From assembly GCF_004307455.1 (NCBI RefSeq), contig NZ_SEWX01000004.1, forward strand, positions 124,001 to 188,000: a stretch of 64,000 nt of DNA, in the 5' to 3' direction. Positions 7,528 to 16,216 of this stretch are shown here, piece by piece. This stretch comes from Aquirufa nivalisilvae (lineage in GTDB: Bacteria > Bacteroidota > Bacteroidia > Cytophagales > Spirosomataceae). How positions within the stretch are numbered: the first letter of the stretch is position 1; the number at the start of each line of letters is the position of its first letter. The notes beneath the pieces were generated by a model, which saw nothing but the letters and a program-made list of their open reading frames with translations, was not told where the DNA came from and did not search any database. A program made the position numbers and the translations under genes.

Positions 7528-9708
7528 ATGAAATACTTGCTACTTTGTTATTCAGTGTGCTTATCTATGCTGGTAAATGCTCAAGTATCCATCGTTTTTC
7601 CACATAATCGACAAGTTTTTCAGCGAAATGCACAAAATGAAGCGATTATCTCCATATTGGGGAATTGTCCACAAGATGTCAGTCAAGTTCAGTATAAGTT
7701 GGAACCCGTAAAAATGGGGCATGGGACAACCATCAATTGGACCAATATTAGTGCAAAGCCAGTATCAGGCTTTTATCAAGAAAAAGTTACGGTTAAAGGG
7801 GGCTGGTATACTTTGAAAATCCGTACATATCAGGGAAATCAGTTAAAAGATTCAACGCAGTTGGATCGTGTAGGGGTGGGGGAAAATTTTATCATTTCGG
7901 GTCAATCCAATGCTCAAGGGGGGAATAATCGACATGCTGAAGAAAGTTTTTCAAAAGACGATCGTGTCAATGTAGCCAATATTTACAATTATTATAAAGA
8001 TTATAATAGCTCTCCATTTTATCGCTATTTAGGGCAGTTGAATACGGATTTCCCATTCACTGATTTTCAGCATTTAGATGCCAAAACTACCATTGGTCCC
8101 ATGGGACTTTCTAATTATTATTGGGCAAGATTGGGTGACCGCTTAGCTGAAACATATAATGTACCTGTTTGCTTTATTAATACAGCTTGGTTGGCTACAG
8201 CCATGAGAAATTGGTATGAATCTTCATTACCTAATCCTAAGCCTTCGGCTAATCCTTTTGATTCCAACTTTTATTATGATGCTGGTTTTCCATTTAAGAA
8301 TTTGAAAAGAGCCGTTGAGCTTTTTGGAAAGAAAAATGGGGTTAGAGCTATTCTTTGGCATCAAGGCGAAACAGATTCATACAATAATCGCACTGCCTCG
8401 AATGAACTTCGAAAAGCCCAAGCGGATACCTACCAGCAAAATTTCAAAGATTTAATCAAGAATCTACGGACGCAAACTGGAGTAGATGTGCCATGGTTGG
8501 TTTCTCAAGTTTCCTATTATTCAGGATTACAGGCCAATGGAACTTGTATTCCAGCTTATACCGATAATTTATTGCTGAGTAAGCAAGGTAACATGGTGAC
8601 CGAAGTAAGTGGTATTTCTGAGATATATTTGGGGCCATATACAGATGTAGTGGAGGTGCCACGCAAAACAGATGCATTCGCCGATTGTGTCCATTTTTCA
8701 CCGGATGCCTATGAGGAGTTAGCCTACCTTTGGCTAGAAAAAATAACAGCTGCTATAGGTAAAAATGCGAAGGCGGTTACACCTAAAGCTTTACCTAGTT
8801 TTTCCGTGATTTGTGATAATACCAATGCCACTAATTTGAGTGTTTCAACCTCCGATAGTATTCAATGGTTAAATGGTAGCGCTCAAGTGCTTAGTAAGGC
8901 AAGTACCATTCAAAAGGCAACCTCTGGGAATTATTCCATGCGCTTACAAGATGGTGTTGGAAATGAATTTACCGTGCCTACATTTCAATTTATGCCTTTG
9001 CAGGCTCCAGCAACACCTATTATTGTAGTGAAAGGTGATACTTTATTTTGTCAAGGAAGTGCAGTGGAATTGCAAGTGGCAAATCCAGATTTAACTTATA
9101 TTTGGAATACGGGAGCCCAAACTTCTTTGATCACCGTTAAAGATAAAGGGGCATTTCAAGTGAAGGGAACCGATCCTTACCAATGTACTACGGCTTATTC
9201 GAAAGCGGTAACTACTCAGGTTTTTGATGTCCCGGCAGCGCCATCGATTAGCCAAGAAAGTCCATATTTCCTCAAAACATCAATTTTGAAAGCCAGTGAT
9301 ACCAATTTGTTTTGGGAGTATAACCAAAATGTATTGACTGAGAAAGGTACTTTATTGAGGGTAAAAGAGTCAGGTACTTACTCTTTGTATTTGACAAAAT
9401 CCTACGCTCCAGGCCCAACTTGTGTCTCTCCTAAAGCTACCTATAGCTACAGTTTACCTGATGATATGGGCGTGGTCATTTTCCCCAATCCGGTTGTTAA
9501 TTCTTTGTCGATACAAGCTAGAACTTCTTTAGCAGGAGCCTTGGTGAAAATATACACCATGGATGGCCGATTGGTAATGGATTCACAAATTAGCCAAGAT
9601 GGATCAGCCCAATTGAATGTACAACACCTGTCACAGGGGTCTTACAAATTATGGGTGAGAACAAATGATCAATTGGAATACGTGAAAAACATCATCGTAA
9701 GCCATTAA
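7528..9708 (+). CDS. Secreted sialate O-acetylesterase-like protein with T9SS type A tail
   Basis: About 726 residues from the ATG at 7528, which starts a Sec signal peptide (MKYLLLCYSVCLSMLVNA, cleavage before Q); a TTG ten codons earlier is less likely. The catalytic SASA/SGNH domain shows GQSNAQGG with nucleophile Ser near residue 127, WHQGETDS, and DCVHFSPDAYEELA with the catalytic His. Two Ig-like modules follow, and the last ~75 residues (FPNPVVNSLSI..IYTMDGRLV..GSYKLWV) form a type A sorting domain for the type IX secretion system. The enzyme should remove acetyl groups from glycans at the cell surface. Its TAA interlocks with the stop of the convergent plug-domain gene (TTAA). Confidence 0.85.
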   Translation: MKYLLLCYSVCLSMLVNAQVSIVFPHNRQVFQRNAQNEAIISILGNCPQDVSQVQYKLEPVKMGHGTTINWTNISAKPVSGFYQEKVTVKGGWYTLKIRTYQGNQLKDSTQLDRVGVGENFIISGQSNAQGGNNRHAEESFSKDDRVNVANIYNYYKDYNSSPFYRYLGQLNTDFPFTDFQHLDAKTTIGPMGLSNYYWARLGDRLAETYNVPVCFINTAWLATAMRNWYESSLPNPKPSANPFDSNFYYDAGFPFKNLKRAVELFGKKNGVRAILWHQGETDSYNNRTASNELRKAQADTYQQNFKDLIKNLRTQTGVDVPWLVSQVSYYSGLQANGTCIPAYTDNLLLSKQGNMVTEVSGISEIYLGPYTDVVEVPRKTDAFADCVHFSPDAYEELAYLWLEKITAAIGKNAKAVTPKALPSFSVICDNTNATNLSVSTSDSIQWLNGSAQVLSKASTIQKATSGNYSMRLQDGVGNEFTVPTFQFMPLQAPATPIIVVKGDTLFCQGSAVELQVANPDLTYIWNTGAQTSLITVKDKGAFQVKGTDPYQCTTAYSKAVTTQVFDVPAAPSISQESPYFLKTSILKASDTNLFWEYNQNVLTEKGTLLRVKESGTYSLYLTKSYAPGPTCVSPKATYSYSLPDDMGVVIFPNPVVNSLSIQARTSLAGALVKIYTMDGRLVMDSQISQDGSAQLNVQHLSQGSYKLWVRTNDQLEYVKNIIVSH

Positions 9709-10565
9709 TTAAAATCTTGTTCTAAGAATTTCTTTATTTTGATTTTGTCGTCCGACTTGTTAAACTCGTTGGCAGCTTTGCCCCAAGTCCAAAGGGTATA
9801 AGATAAAACTAAATCTCTAGGTAAATCAGCTGGAATTCCAGAGCTAATACCTCCTTTTTTAGTTTTGATAAGTACGACACCATTGGCACCTCTCACCCCA
9901 TAAATAGCAGTTAGAGAAGCATCTTTTAATACCTGAACAGATTCGATGTCATTCGGATTGATCGTATTTAAATTTCCAGTTACGGGAACATCATCCACCA
10001 CATACAATGGGCTATTTGAATTGATAGATCCATAACCACGAATACGTACCATTGTAGCGCCACCTGGAGAATTATCATTTCCCACGGTTACACCAGCCAC
10101 TTGGCCTATCATCTTTTGATTGACACTAGCTGCATTCACACTGGCTAGGTTCTTGTCAGAGATTTTAGCAGGCGCACCATTATCCGTGGATTTTTCTTTC
10201 ATTGGATTACCTGCAAAATTCTTTTGGATGAATTCGATGCCGACACCTACTTGGCCAGCTGAATTTCTCGACTTATGGATTTTGATTTGTTGGATTTGGT
10301 GAATAGGAATAATCGTAGTGTCATAAAATGGAGCTTTCGTGAAAACATCCATGGGATCATAAAGATAGATGAATAAACTATCCCGACGAATGGAAAAAGT
10401 ACGGCTTGCTTCCAGTGCTTGGCTTTTATTTGCCAAAGCACTAGAAGAGGCCGTTTTGCCGAAATACGTACTTAAAATCTGACTTACTTCTTGAGGAGAG
10501 GTGGCATTTTGTCCACTCACTGTAACACTCGCAAATACCAACAGGGAAAATAAGGCGTATTTCAT
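9705..10565 (-). CDS. Stand-alone TonB-receptor plug-domain protein
   Basis: 286 residues with a Sec signal peptide (MKYALFSLLVFASVTVSG). Residues ~150-235 are a SusC/RagA-type plug: VNQKMIGQVAGVTV, MVRIRGYGSINSNSPLYVVD, INPNDIESVQVLKDASLTAI and YGVRGANGVVLIKTKKG. In a receptor, this is followed by ~700 residues of beta barrel; here only ~50 residues follow before the stop. Such short plug-only proteins occur in Bacteroidota, with unknown roles. It may be a periplasmic plug decoy or accessory rather than a transporter. No remnant of a barrel is visible downstream, because the esterase gene ends immediately there. Confidence 0.72.
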   Translation of the reverse strand: MKYALFSLLVFASVTVSGQNATSPQEVSQILSTYFGKTASSSALANKSQALEASRTFSIRRDSLFIYLYDPMDVFTKAPFYDTTIIPIHQIQQIKIHKSRNSAGQVGVGIEFIQKNFAGNPMKEKSTDNGAPAKISDKNLASVNAASVNQKMIGQVAGVTVGNDNSPGGATMVRIRGYGSINSNSPLYVVDDVPVTGNLNTINPNDIESVQVLKDASLTAIYGVRGANGVVLIKTKKGGISSGIPADLPRDLVLSYTLWTWGKAANEFNKSDDKIKIKKFLEQDFN

Positions 10566-10576
10566 GGCTTTATGGG

Positions 10577-11860
10577 TTAATTAGAGTTAGCTAAGACCTT
10601 AGCTGCTTCGCCCAATTTTTCATAGGACAAAATCATCGATCTTACATTATGGTAGTTAATTTTCCAGGAGTGCGACATATGTCTCCAGATAGGTTCACCT
10701 TCTCTAGTCAACAATGGCCACCACTCACCGGTGTTAAAATTAATCATTTTATCGAAAACAAAACGATGTACCTGACGATAAGCTTTTAAGAAGTCTTGAT
10801 CTTTGATTAATAGGTAGGCATCTGCCATACCAATCAGCATTTCAGCCTGTTGCCAAAATTCTTTTTCTTTATCATAGACTTGTCCATCATGTGATCCTTC
10901 CACGAATACTCCTCCAAACTCCCAATCGATTCCATGTTCCATCGAATGGTAAAAAGCTTTCTTTAAGTTATCCATGTAGTCAGAAACAGGGAATTTGCCA
11001 ATTCGGAGAGCTTGCATTAATAGCCAGCCAAATTCTGAATTATGACCATATGAGGTATTGTCTACGGCAGAAGCTTTTTGTCCACCTTCCGCAAAGCGAT
11101 CCCAACCCCAAACGATATCGAATTTGATTTGAGGGGCTACGCTCCAATCTGCCCAGAACTGTGGAACACCTGTTCCATATACAGGATGCATGATTTTTTG
11201 AATCAAGATATCAATGGATTCCTTCAATTTTCTACGGTGTACTTCTTTGCCACTAGCTTCATAGAGTGTCGTAAATGCTTCCATCAAGTGCATGTGTACG
11301 TCTAAGGTCTTACGATCACCACCTGGAGATCCTGCACCCATCAATTCCCACTCTTCTGAGAAGAATTCCCAATAGCCACCTAAGTTGGTATCTACAGCAT
11401 ATTTTTGCAATAGATCAAAGGTCTTTTCTGCATATTCCAAACCGATAGGGTCACCTGTGGCAAGGGTATATTCACTTAAACTATAGATTACAAAACTATG
11501 TCCATAGCCAATTTTCTGCTTATTGGTGGCATTACCTTTGCGATCCATCATCCAATAGAAGCCTCCATTTTTCTCATCCCACATTTTTTCAATGAGGTAT
11601 TTTACGCCATGTTCGGCCATTTCCTTCATGATAGGGCCTCCAAAACCGTGACGGTAGGCTTGAGAATAGGTGAATACGGAACGTGTTTGGGCAATCAGTG
11701 ATTTTTCATCAGTGCCAGAATCATTTCCGAATTCATCGAAATGGGTTAGGTAACCACCGTATTCTTTATCAATGGTTCTTTTGGACCAGAAAGGCAATAA
11801 ATGCGCTTCGGTATAGTCTTTAATTTCTTTTCTTAGGGCTTCAATTTCTTGAACATTCAT
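10577..11860 (-). CDS. N-acylglucosamine 2-epimerase (AGE) family protein
   Basis: 427 residues, the size of AGE/cellobiose 2-epimerase enzymes, which form an (alpha/alpha)6 barrel and interconvert C2 epimers of sugars. Typical segments are LIAQTRSVFTYSQAYRHG, EKNGGFYWMMDRKG, DVHMHLMEAFTTLYEA, NTSYGHNSEFGWLLMQAL, EFWQQAEMLIGM and EWWPLLTREG, containing the conserved His and aromatic residues. Whether it acts on N-acetylmannosamine, mannose or a disaccharide cannot be read. No signal peptide, so cytoplasmic. It follows the PfkB kinase gene by two bases and was surely co-transcribed; a product sugar could be phosphorylated by that kinase. Confidence 0.85.
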   Translation of the reverse strand: MNVQEIEALRKEIKDYTEAHLLPFWSKRTIDKEYGGYLTHFDEFGNDSGTDEKSLIAQTRSVFTYSQAYRHGFGGPIMKEMAEHGVKYLIEKMWDEKNGGFYWMMDRKGNATNKQKIGYGHSFVIYSLSEYTLATGDPIGLEYAEKTFDLLQKYAVDTNLGGYWEFFSEEWELMGAGSPGGDRKTLDVHMHLMEAFTTLYEASGKEVHRRKLKESIDILIQKIMHPVYGTGVPQFWADWSVAPQIKFDIVWGWDRFAEGGQKASAVDNTSYGHNSEFGWLLMQALRIGKFPVSDYMDNLKKAFYHSMEHGIDWEFGGVFVEGSHDGQVYDKEKEFWQQAEMLIGMADAYLLIKDQDFLKAYRQVHRFVFDKMINFNTGEWWPLLTREGEPIWRHMSHSWKINYHNVRSMILSYEKLGEAAKVLANSN

Positions 11861-11862
11861 GG

Positions 11863-12852
11863 TTATAATTGGTTTAGATCTAAAATTTCTTGAGGAGTGG
11901 CTTCACCTGTTTCGCCTATTTTATGAATGGAAATATGCGCGCACAAGGTAGCAAATTCGCAGGCTTCTTGTATACTGGCACCGGCTGCTTTGGCAGCAGA
12001 AAATCCCGCTACAATCATATCACCTGCACCTACCGTATCAATGGGGCCTTTAGCAGGAATGCCTGCTTGCCAGTGAAAATGTTGGTGGTCTGCATAAATG
12101 AGGCCACGGTCACCTAAGGTCACTAAAGCACCTTGTTGACGGCTTTTAACCCATTCTTGTACTATGTTTGGAACCTGTTCATTGTCTTCCAAAATAGCAG
12201 GGTCTATATCGAGTAAATGAGCTAGTTCTGATTCATTGACTTTCAAAAGTACTTGGTTGGCAAAATTTCCCAGGCTTCGTAAATCTGCTAAGCCTGTTTT
12301 TTGCGCCTTATTCATGGCTTCTTGTAGTTTTTCAAGTAGATGTTGGTTCAACAAGGGGTAACGGAATTGCTCGTTAATAATTACCCAATCATATTCAGTA
12401 AGCTGATTACATAGTGAATCCACTAAATCTTGGCTGGCCTGAACGATATCTTTTTCTTGCGTACCAAAGTCGATCCGATTCAATTCCACTTCTCCTAGCA
12501 TCGGTTTAGAATAGGTAGGAGTATCCATGCTTCTTAGTGACTTAAGATTTTCAGCATGAATGCCAAGATTTTGGCAATGGAAATTCATATCGCGACCAAA
12601 AATGTCGGAACCGATGAGTCCAAATGCGGAAGTAGGAACATCCAGTGTAGCCAGGTTTTTGGCTACATTTCCTGCTCCACCGAGTCCTGTTTTCGGGGCT
12701 TTGGCCCAGTGTACTTCTTTTTTTGTTTCGACTGAAAAGTCGCCAGTTTCTTCTATTTTTTGGAAGTAAAAATCGATGGCAAAATCTCCAATGACCGCAA
12801 TTTTCAAGGATTGAATGCGGGTTAGGATGTGCCGTAATTGTTCGGGGGACAT
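11863..12852 (-). CDS. PfkB-family sugar kinase (heptose kinase RfaE1-like)
   Basis: 329 residues with the ribokinase/PfkB fold: GLGGAGNVAKNLATL near residue 56 (first signature, sugar binding) and GPIDTVGAGDMIVAGF near residue 266 (second signature, catalytic Asp in GAGD). The opening (IQSLKIAVIGDFAIDFYF) and overall pattern resemble the kinase domain of HldE/RfaE1, which phosphorylates heptose 7-phosphate, but no nucleotidyltransferase domain follows. It is the first gene of a two-gene unit with the AGE-family epimerase, so a sugar-salvage role is equally possible. Confidence 0.8.
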   Translation of the reverse strand: MSPEQLRHILTRIQSLKIAVIGDFAIDFYFQKIEETGDFSVETKKEVHWAKAPKTGLGGAGNVAKNLATLDVPTSAFGLIGSDIFGRDMNFHCQNLGIHAENLKSLRSMDTPTYSKPMLGEVELNRIDFGTQEKDIVQASQDLVDSLCNQLTEYDWVIINEQFRYPLLNQHLLEKLQEAMNKAQKTGLADLRSLGNFANQVLLKVNESELAHLLDIDPAILEDNEQVPNIVQEWVKSRQQGALVTLGDRGLIYADHQHFHWQAGIPAKGPIDTVGAGDMIVAGFSAAKAAGASIQEACEFATLCAHISIHKIGETGEATPQEILDLNQL

Positions 12853-12921
12853 GCGTAAATAGTATAGATTGAAATAATAGGTTTATAATGATGTAAAGCT
12901 AAATAAAAATCGTCAAAAGGG

Positions 12922-12956
12922 AATTGTAAATTGTAAATGTTGAGTTATAAATTATA
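12922..12956. repeat. 7-bp-periodic intergenic array (AATTGTA type)
   Basis: Five consecutive heptamers: AATTGTA, AATTGTA, AATGTTG, AGTTATA, AATTATA. It lies between the kinase start and the GyrI-like stop, next to a second array of the AATGTAG type. Confidence 0.6.
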
Positions 12957-12970
12957 GGTGGAATGGGCAC

Positions 12971-12995
12971 CATTCTACATTCTTCATTCTACATT
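12971..12995. repeat. 7-bp-periodic array (AATGTAG/AATGAAG type) at GyrI-like stop
   Basis: On the minus strand this reads AATGTAG, AATGAAG, AATGTAG, AATG. The first heptamer supplies the TAG stop of the GyrI-like gene. Confidence 0.7.
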
Positions 12996-13468
12996 TTACT
13001 TATTACTGGTATCCATATCTCTTCTTCCGAATGGGGATCATTGTTTTTGTACTTTTCACCTAAGACTTCAAAATGCGGGCGATGATCAAGCTCATAGTCG
13101 GAAGATGGCAACCACGTGCCAAAGATGTACTGAAAGATTTGTGGGTCAGAAGATAGACCTTGGTAGTGAAATACCGCATATAGACCTCCTGGTAGTAGGA
13201 GGCTTTCCATGCCTTGGGGTATATGGCTAGAAGGATTTACCTCCATGCATGCCCATTTTTCAAAATGGTTTAAAGGGGAGAAATGAGTAAAATAGGAAGT
13301 AGAGTAAATTTGAAGGGAAATTAAATCTGAGGAGAGAGTATGTGTTATTTCATGGCGCCTTGGCATGAAGCTAGCCCAAAGTTGACTGGTACTATTGTCA
13401 GCCAAGCTCATTTTTTTGTGTATGCCAACGAGCCTTTTTTCTTGGAGTATTTCAATGCGAGGAGTCAT
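12989..13468 (-). CDS. GyrI-like / AraC effector-binding domain protein
   Basis: 159 residues forming a single GyrI-like (SOUL/BmrR-type) small-molecule binding domain without a DNA-binding part. Recognisable pieces are LVGIHKKMSLAD at the N-terminus, LLPGGLYAVFHYQG in the middle, FQYIFGTWLPSSDYELDHRPHFEVL and the C-terminal EEEIWIPV, where the conserved Glu of the binding pocket sits. Free-standing members bind or hydrolyse small hydrophobic compounds. The gene ends inside an AATGTAG heptamer array and lies 24 bases from the DUF1801 gene, with which it is probably co-transcribed. Confidence 0.8.
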   Translation of the reverse strand: MTPRIEILQEKRLVGIHKKMSLADNSTSQLWASFMPRRHEITHTLSSDLISLQIYSTSYFTHFSPLNHFEKWACMEVNPSSHIPQGMESLLLPGGLYAVFHYQGLSSDPQIFQYIFGTWLPSSDYELDHRPHFEVLGEKYKNNDPHSEEEIWIPVISKM

Positions 13469-13492
13469 GCTTGGTAAAATAAAGGGGAAGAA

Positions 13493-13951
13493 TTATGATT
13501 TTTTAAACATGCTTTCATATCGATTAATCCAATCTTCTACGCTTATTTTTTGAGCTAATTCAGCGATCAAGTCAAAGGGAATATCATCCATTTTTTTGAA
13601 CCTGACGCAGCTTTTTCCCATGTCCAATTTCGATTTGGCATGTTTTGTATATTCATTTTGAAACCAATGTAGCAGCTTTTCGTCGGCATACATGCCCATG
13701 TGGTACAAAGCGATGAAGTTCTTTTGTGAGGCGATGCTCAAAAAGGGGAGAGGTTCATCCGTTTTACAGTGATAGCCAGCTGGGTAAATGGATTTGGGTA
13801 CTACATAGCCAATCATCCCATAGCTAATGGTTTCTTCAAATCCTGGTGGGAGATGTTTGGTTATGGTTTGTCGCAACCTAGCAAAGACCCCTTTCCGATC
13901 ATCGGCTAATAGATTTTCATATTCATCTGGGGTAAGTGCTAGGTTGGACAT
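13493..13951 (-). CDS. DUF1801 (YdhG-like) protein
   Basis: 152 residues. The family is recognised from ETISYGMIGYVVP, FLSIASQKNFIALYHMGMYAD and the C-terminal GKSCVRFKKMDDIPFDLIAELAQKIS pieces. DUF1801 proteins are small, soluble and of unknown function, with an iron-chaperone/frataxin-like fold reported for relatives. No signal peptide or membrane segment. It sits just upstream of the GyrI-like gene in the same direction. Confidence 0.8.
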   Translation of the reverse strand: MSNLALTPDEYENLLADDRKGVFARLRQTITKHLPPGFEETISYGMIGYVVPKSIYPAGYHCKTDEPLPFLSIASQKNFIALYHMGMYADEKLLHWFQNEYTKHAKSKLDMGKSCVRFKKMDDIPFDLIAELAQKISVEDWINRYESMFKKS

Positions 13952-14000
13952 GAGAGAGGGGATATAATTCGAATTAGGGTAAATCTAAGGTAATATGTTT

Positions 14001-15962
14001 TTAGATTGTTTTTATCCCACATGAGCTCAAAAATTGATATGTACTATCATAAAGATCTACAGGTCTAGTCTGATCTAATTGGTCGCCATTGGGAATGAAA
14101 ATAATTAATCCTTGCCTGGCTCTTGTCATTAATACTCTGTACGAATTTCTTATATAGGATTTATTAATTTCATTTACAATTCCTTTCCATTTTGTTCCTT
14201 CGAAAGATTGGTAATTCCATTCACCATTTTTGAAGTAGAAATTAATATCCCAGGCTAAGCAAACGTAATCTATTTCCAACCCTTGTATATCAAATTCTGT
14301 GGCAACAAGTTCTAAATACTGGGAAGAACGTACGTCTCTTGCATCGTTCAAGAACCAATCCTCTGCCGTAATCTCATTTTTTACATCAATACCAAGTGGT
14401 CTTAATCTTCTTCCACCTGAGCTTCCAATTATTCCAATTCTTTCAGTACCTTTTGCATTTTTTCTTAGCCATCTTTTTGCGACAGAAAAATCTCTAGTTA
14501 AAAGTATGGGGAATTGATTATTGATTTCCGTTAAAATTGATTTTGCATTATTAGCATTGCCTTCGATTAATTTATGAACAAAACTTGATATTTTTTCCGA
14601 TCTAAATGAACGAACAGACACAGATAAATGGAGTTCTTTTTCAGAATTCCCAGTTTTATTTAACCAATCTTTCAAAGATTCATTTCCTAAATAGTCTTTA
14701 TCATTGGTGATCATATTGGAATAATATATTATCCAATTGGGATAATGATTTTTTAAGGCTAAGATCCATTCGGATAAACCTGCTTCCCCAGTATTTATTT
14801 CTTGGCCTCCTCCAATGAGACATATAATTGTGCAGTAATTATCATGTCGATTCATTACATCAATTAAGAATTCAGGTTCAGACATGTGAAAATCCGTACC
14901 TTTTGATTTCATGAATGATGCCGCTTTTTCTCGCGTCCAAGCACGTTGGGCTTCATCAAAGACAACTACTTTTTCATCTGGAGCATGTAGAGATATTAAA
15001 TTATCATCTCTGAAATGATGAATATTTTGTATGAAGGCATTGGCTTTTATTACGGAACTTTTTTTTGTCAATTTTTTGCCATTTTCTTTGGCTTGCAATA
15101 CTTCATCTCGAACCAAAGCTTCCCTCAGTACATAAACCAAAGGGCCATTTCCAGAAAGAAAAACAGCATTTTCATCTTCATGAGCTTTTCTTCTTTCGTT
15201 TGCAATGTTTAATCCTGCAAGGGTTTTACCAGCTCCAGGTACTCCAGTCAAAAAACAAATTGATTTACTGTGTGATGTTTTTGATTTTTCAATAATTCGA
15301 TTTATACATTCTGTTGTTTTGGTGAGGTTAATTGCACCTGAATCACTTCGTGAAATTTCAGTAACAGAATGACCCCTATATAAGGCTTGTGAGGCTTCAA
15401 TGATAGTAGGTGTTGGTTTATATGTCGATTTTTCCCACTGAATAGGATCTATTTTCGTGCTATTGCTCAATCGAAGTGTTTGATTAATATTTTCAGTAAG
15501 GTTAGATTGGTTAGCAAATATTGGGTCTAATAATTGATTTTCAACTTCCCACTTATTTTGAATGTTGGGTGCTTTTGTTGATATCAGTAAAGGAACAATT
15601 TTTTCATAATGACTTCCCTGATGAAAATTCTGTAAATCTAAACAGTAGTCAACAGTTTGTTCTATGGCATGTTTTTGATATTCAGATTCGCCAACTTTAA
15701 ATTCCATTACAAATATAAAATCATCAAGAAGTAAAATGTTATCAACACGTTTTCCCATCCTAGGAATAGAGAACTCAAAGTATATAGTACCTCTTTTAAA
15801 TGGAATTAGTGTAGCCTTGAGGATTTCAATTTGCCTCATCCATGCATTACGCTGTAAATTTTCGGTTGCAAATGAATGATTTCGAATTAATTGTCCAAGT
15901 ATCTTGTCGTTATCGTCAATCAAGAAGTCGGTGACCGAATTTGAATAGTAACTTCTTGTCAT
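14001..15962 (-). CDS. Nuclease-like + DUF2075 helicase fusion, candidate defence protein
   Basis: 653 residues. The N-terminal ~130 residues carry a PD-(D/E)xK-like pattern: RVDNILLLDDFIFVMEFKVGE (Asp74/81, E87-x-K89), followed by a helix with HAIEQTVDYCLDL. A superfamily 1-like ATPase follows: Walker A GVPGAGKT at 240-247, Walker B VVVFDEAQR at 332-340, an ATEFDIQGLEIDYVCLAWD block, and a C-terminal LMTRARQGLIIFIPNG motif typical of DUF2075 and UvrD-type helicases. Such nuclease-helicase fusions are often found in defence islands and act on foreign DNA, but here the gene stands alone. The domain calls are firm for the helicase, moderate for the nuclease; the role is inference. Confidence 0.78.
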   Translation of the reverse strand: MTRSYYSNSVTDFLIDDNDKILGQLIRNHSFATENLQRNAWMRQIEILKATLIPFKRGTIYFEFSIPRMGKRVDNILLLDDFIFVMEFKVGESEYQKHAIEQTVDYCLDLQNFHQGSHYEKIVPLLISTKAPNIQNKWEVENQLLDPIFANQSNLTENINQTLRLSNSTKIDPIQWEKSTYKPTPTIIEASQALYRGHSVTEISRSDSGAINLTKTTECINRIIEKSKTSHSKSICFLTGVPGAGKTLAGLNIANERRKAHEDENAVFLSGNGPLVYVLREALVRDEVLQAKENGKKLTKKSSVIKANAFIQNIHHFRDDNLISLHAPDEKVVVFDEAQRAWTREKAASFMKSKGTDFHMSEPEFLIDVMNRHDNYCTIICLIGGGQEINTGEAGLSEWILALKNHYPNWIIYYSNMITNDKDYLGNESLKDWLNKTGNSEKELHLSVSVRSFRSEKISSFVHKLIEGNANNAKSILTEINNQFPILLTRDFSVAKRWLRKNAKGTERIGIIGSSGGRRLRPLGIDVKNEITAEDWFLNDARDVRSSQYLELVATEFDIQGLEIDYVCLAWDINFYFKNGEWNYQSFEGTKWKGIVNEINKSYIRNSYRVLMTRARQGLIIFIPNGDQLDQTRPVDLYDSTYQFLSSCGIKTI

Positions 15963-16120
15963 CTTAGGTTTAGATAATTAGTGAATGTTGTAGAATTCTA
16001 ATTGAATTAGGCAAGCTTGTTTCTAGAAATTATTGAACACTTTGGTTTGAATATTGTAAATGCAATTTAAGCCTTTTGATAATTTAAAATGCAAAGCTTT
16101 GAAAATGAATCCCATGCGAA

Positions 16121-16153
16121 AGATTTGTCAAATTTTCAAAATTTGACAAATCT
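16121..16153. repeat. Long perfect palindrome, copy 1
   Basis: Sixteen-base arms (AGATTTGTCAAATTTT and its reverse complement) around a single C at 16137. The inner 12 bases of each arm are shared with the palindrome at 18709-18745. It lies 64 bases beyond the stop of the minus-strand DUF1398 gene, so it could act as a terminator for that operon, though no clear T run follows. Confidence 0.75.
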
Positions 16154-16216
16154 AATTAGCAAATCTAATTACAAATCCCAAGCTCCATAGTAAGTAGGTC
16201 TAGGATCTTAGGATGA

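Noticed and set aside
10120-10302. Numerous 60-120 codon frames antisense to strong genes
   Set aside because: They are shadows of well-supported genes in other frames and show no independent coding evidence.
7528-12852. A full sialic-acid catabolic operon
   Set aside because: Sialidase, N-acetylneuraminate lyase, and specific transport genes are absent; only an esterase and an AGE-family epimerase point that way.
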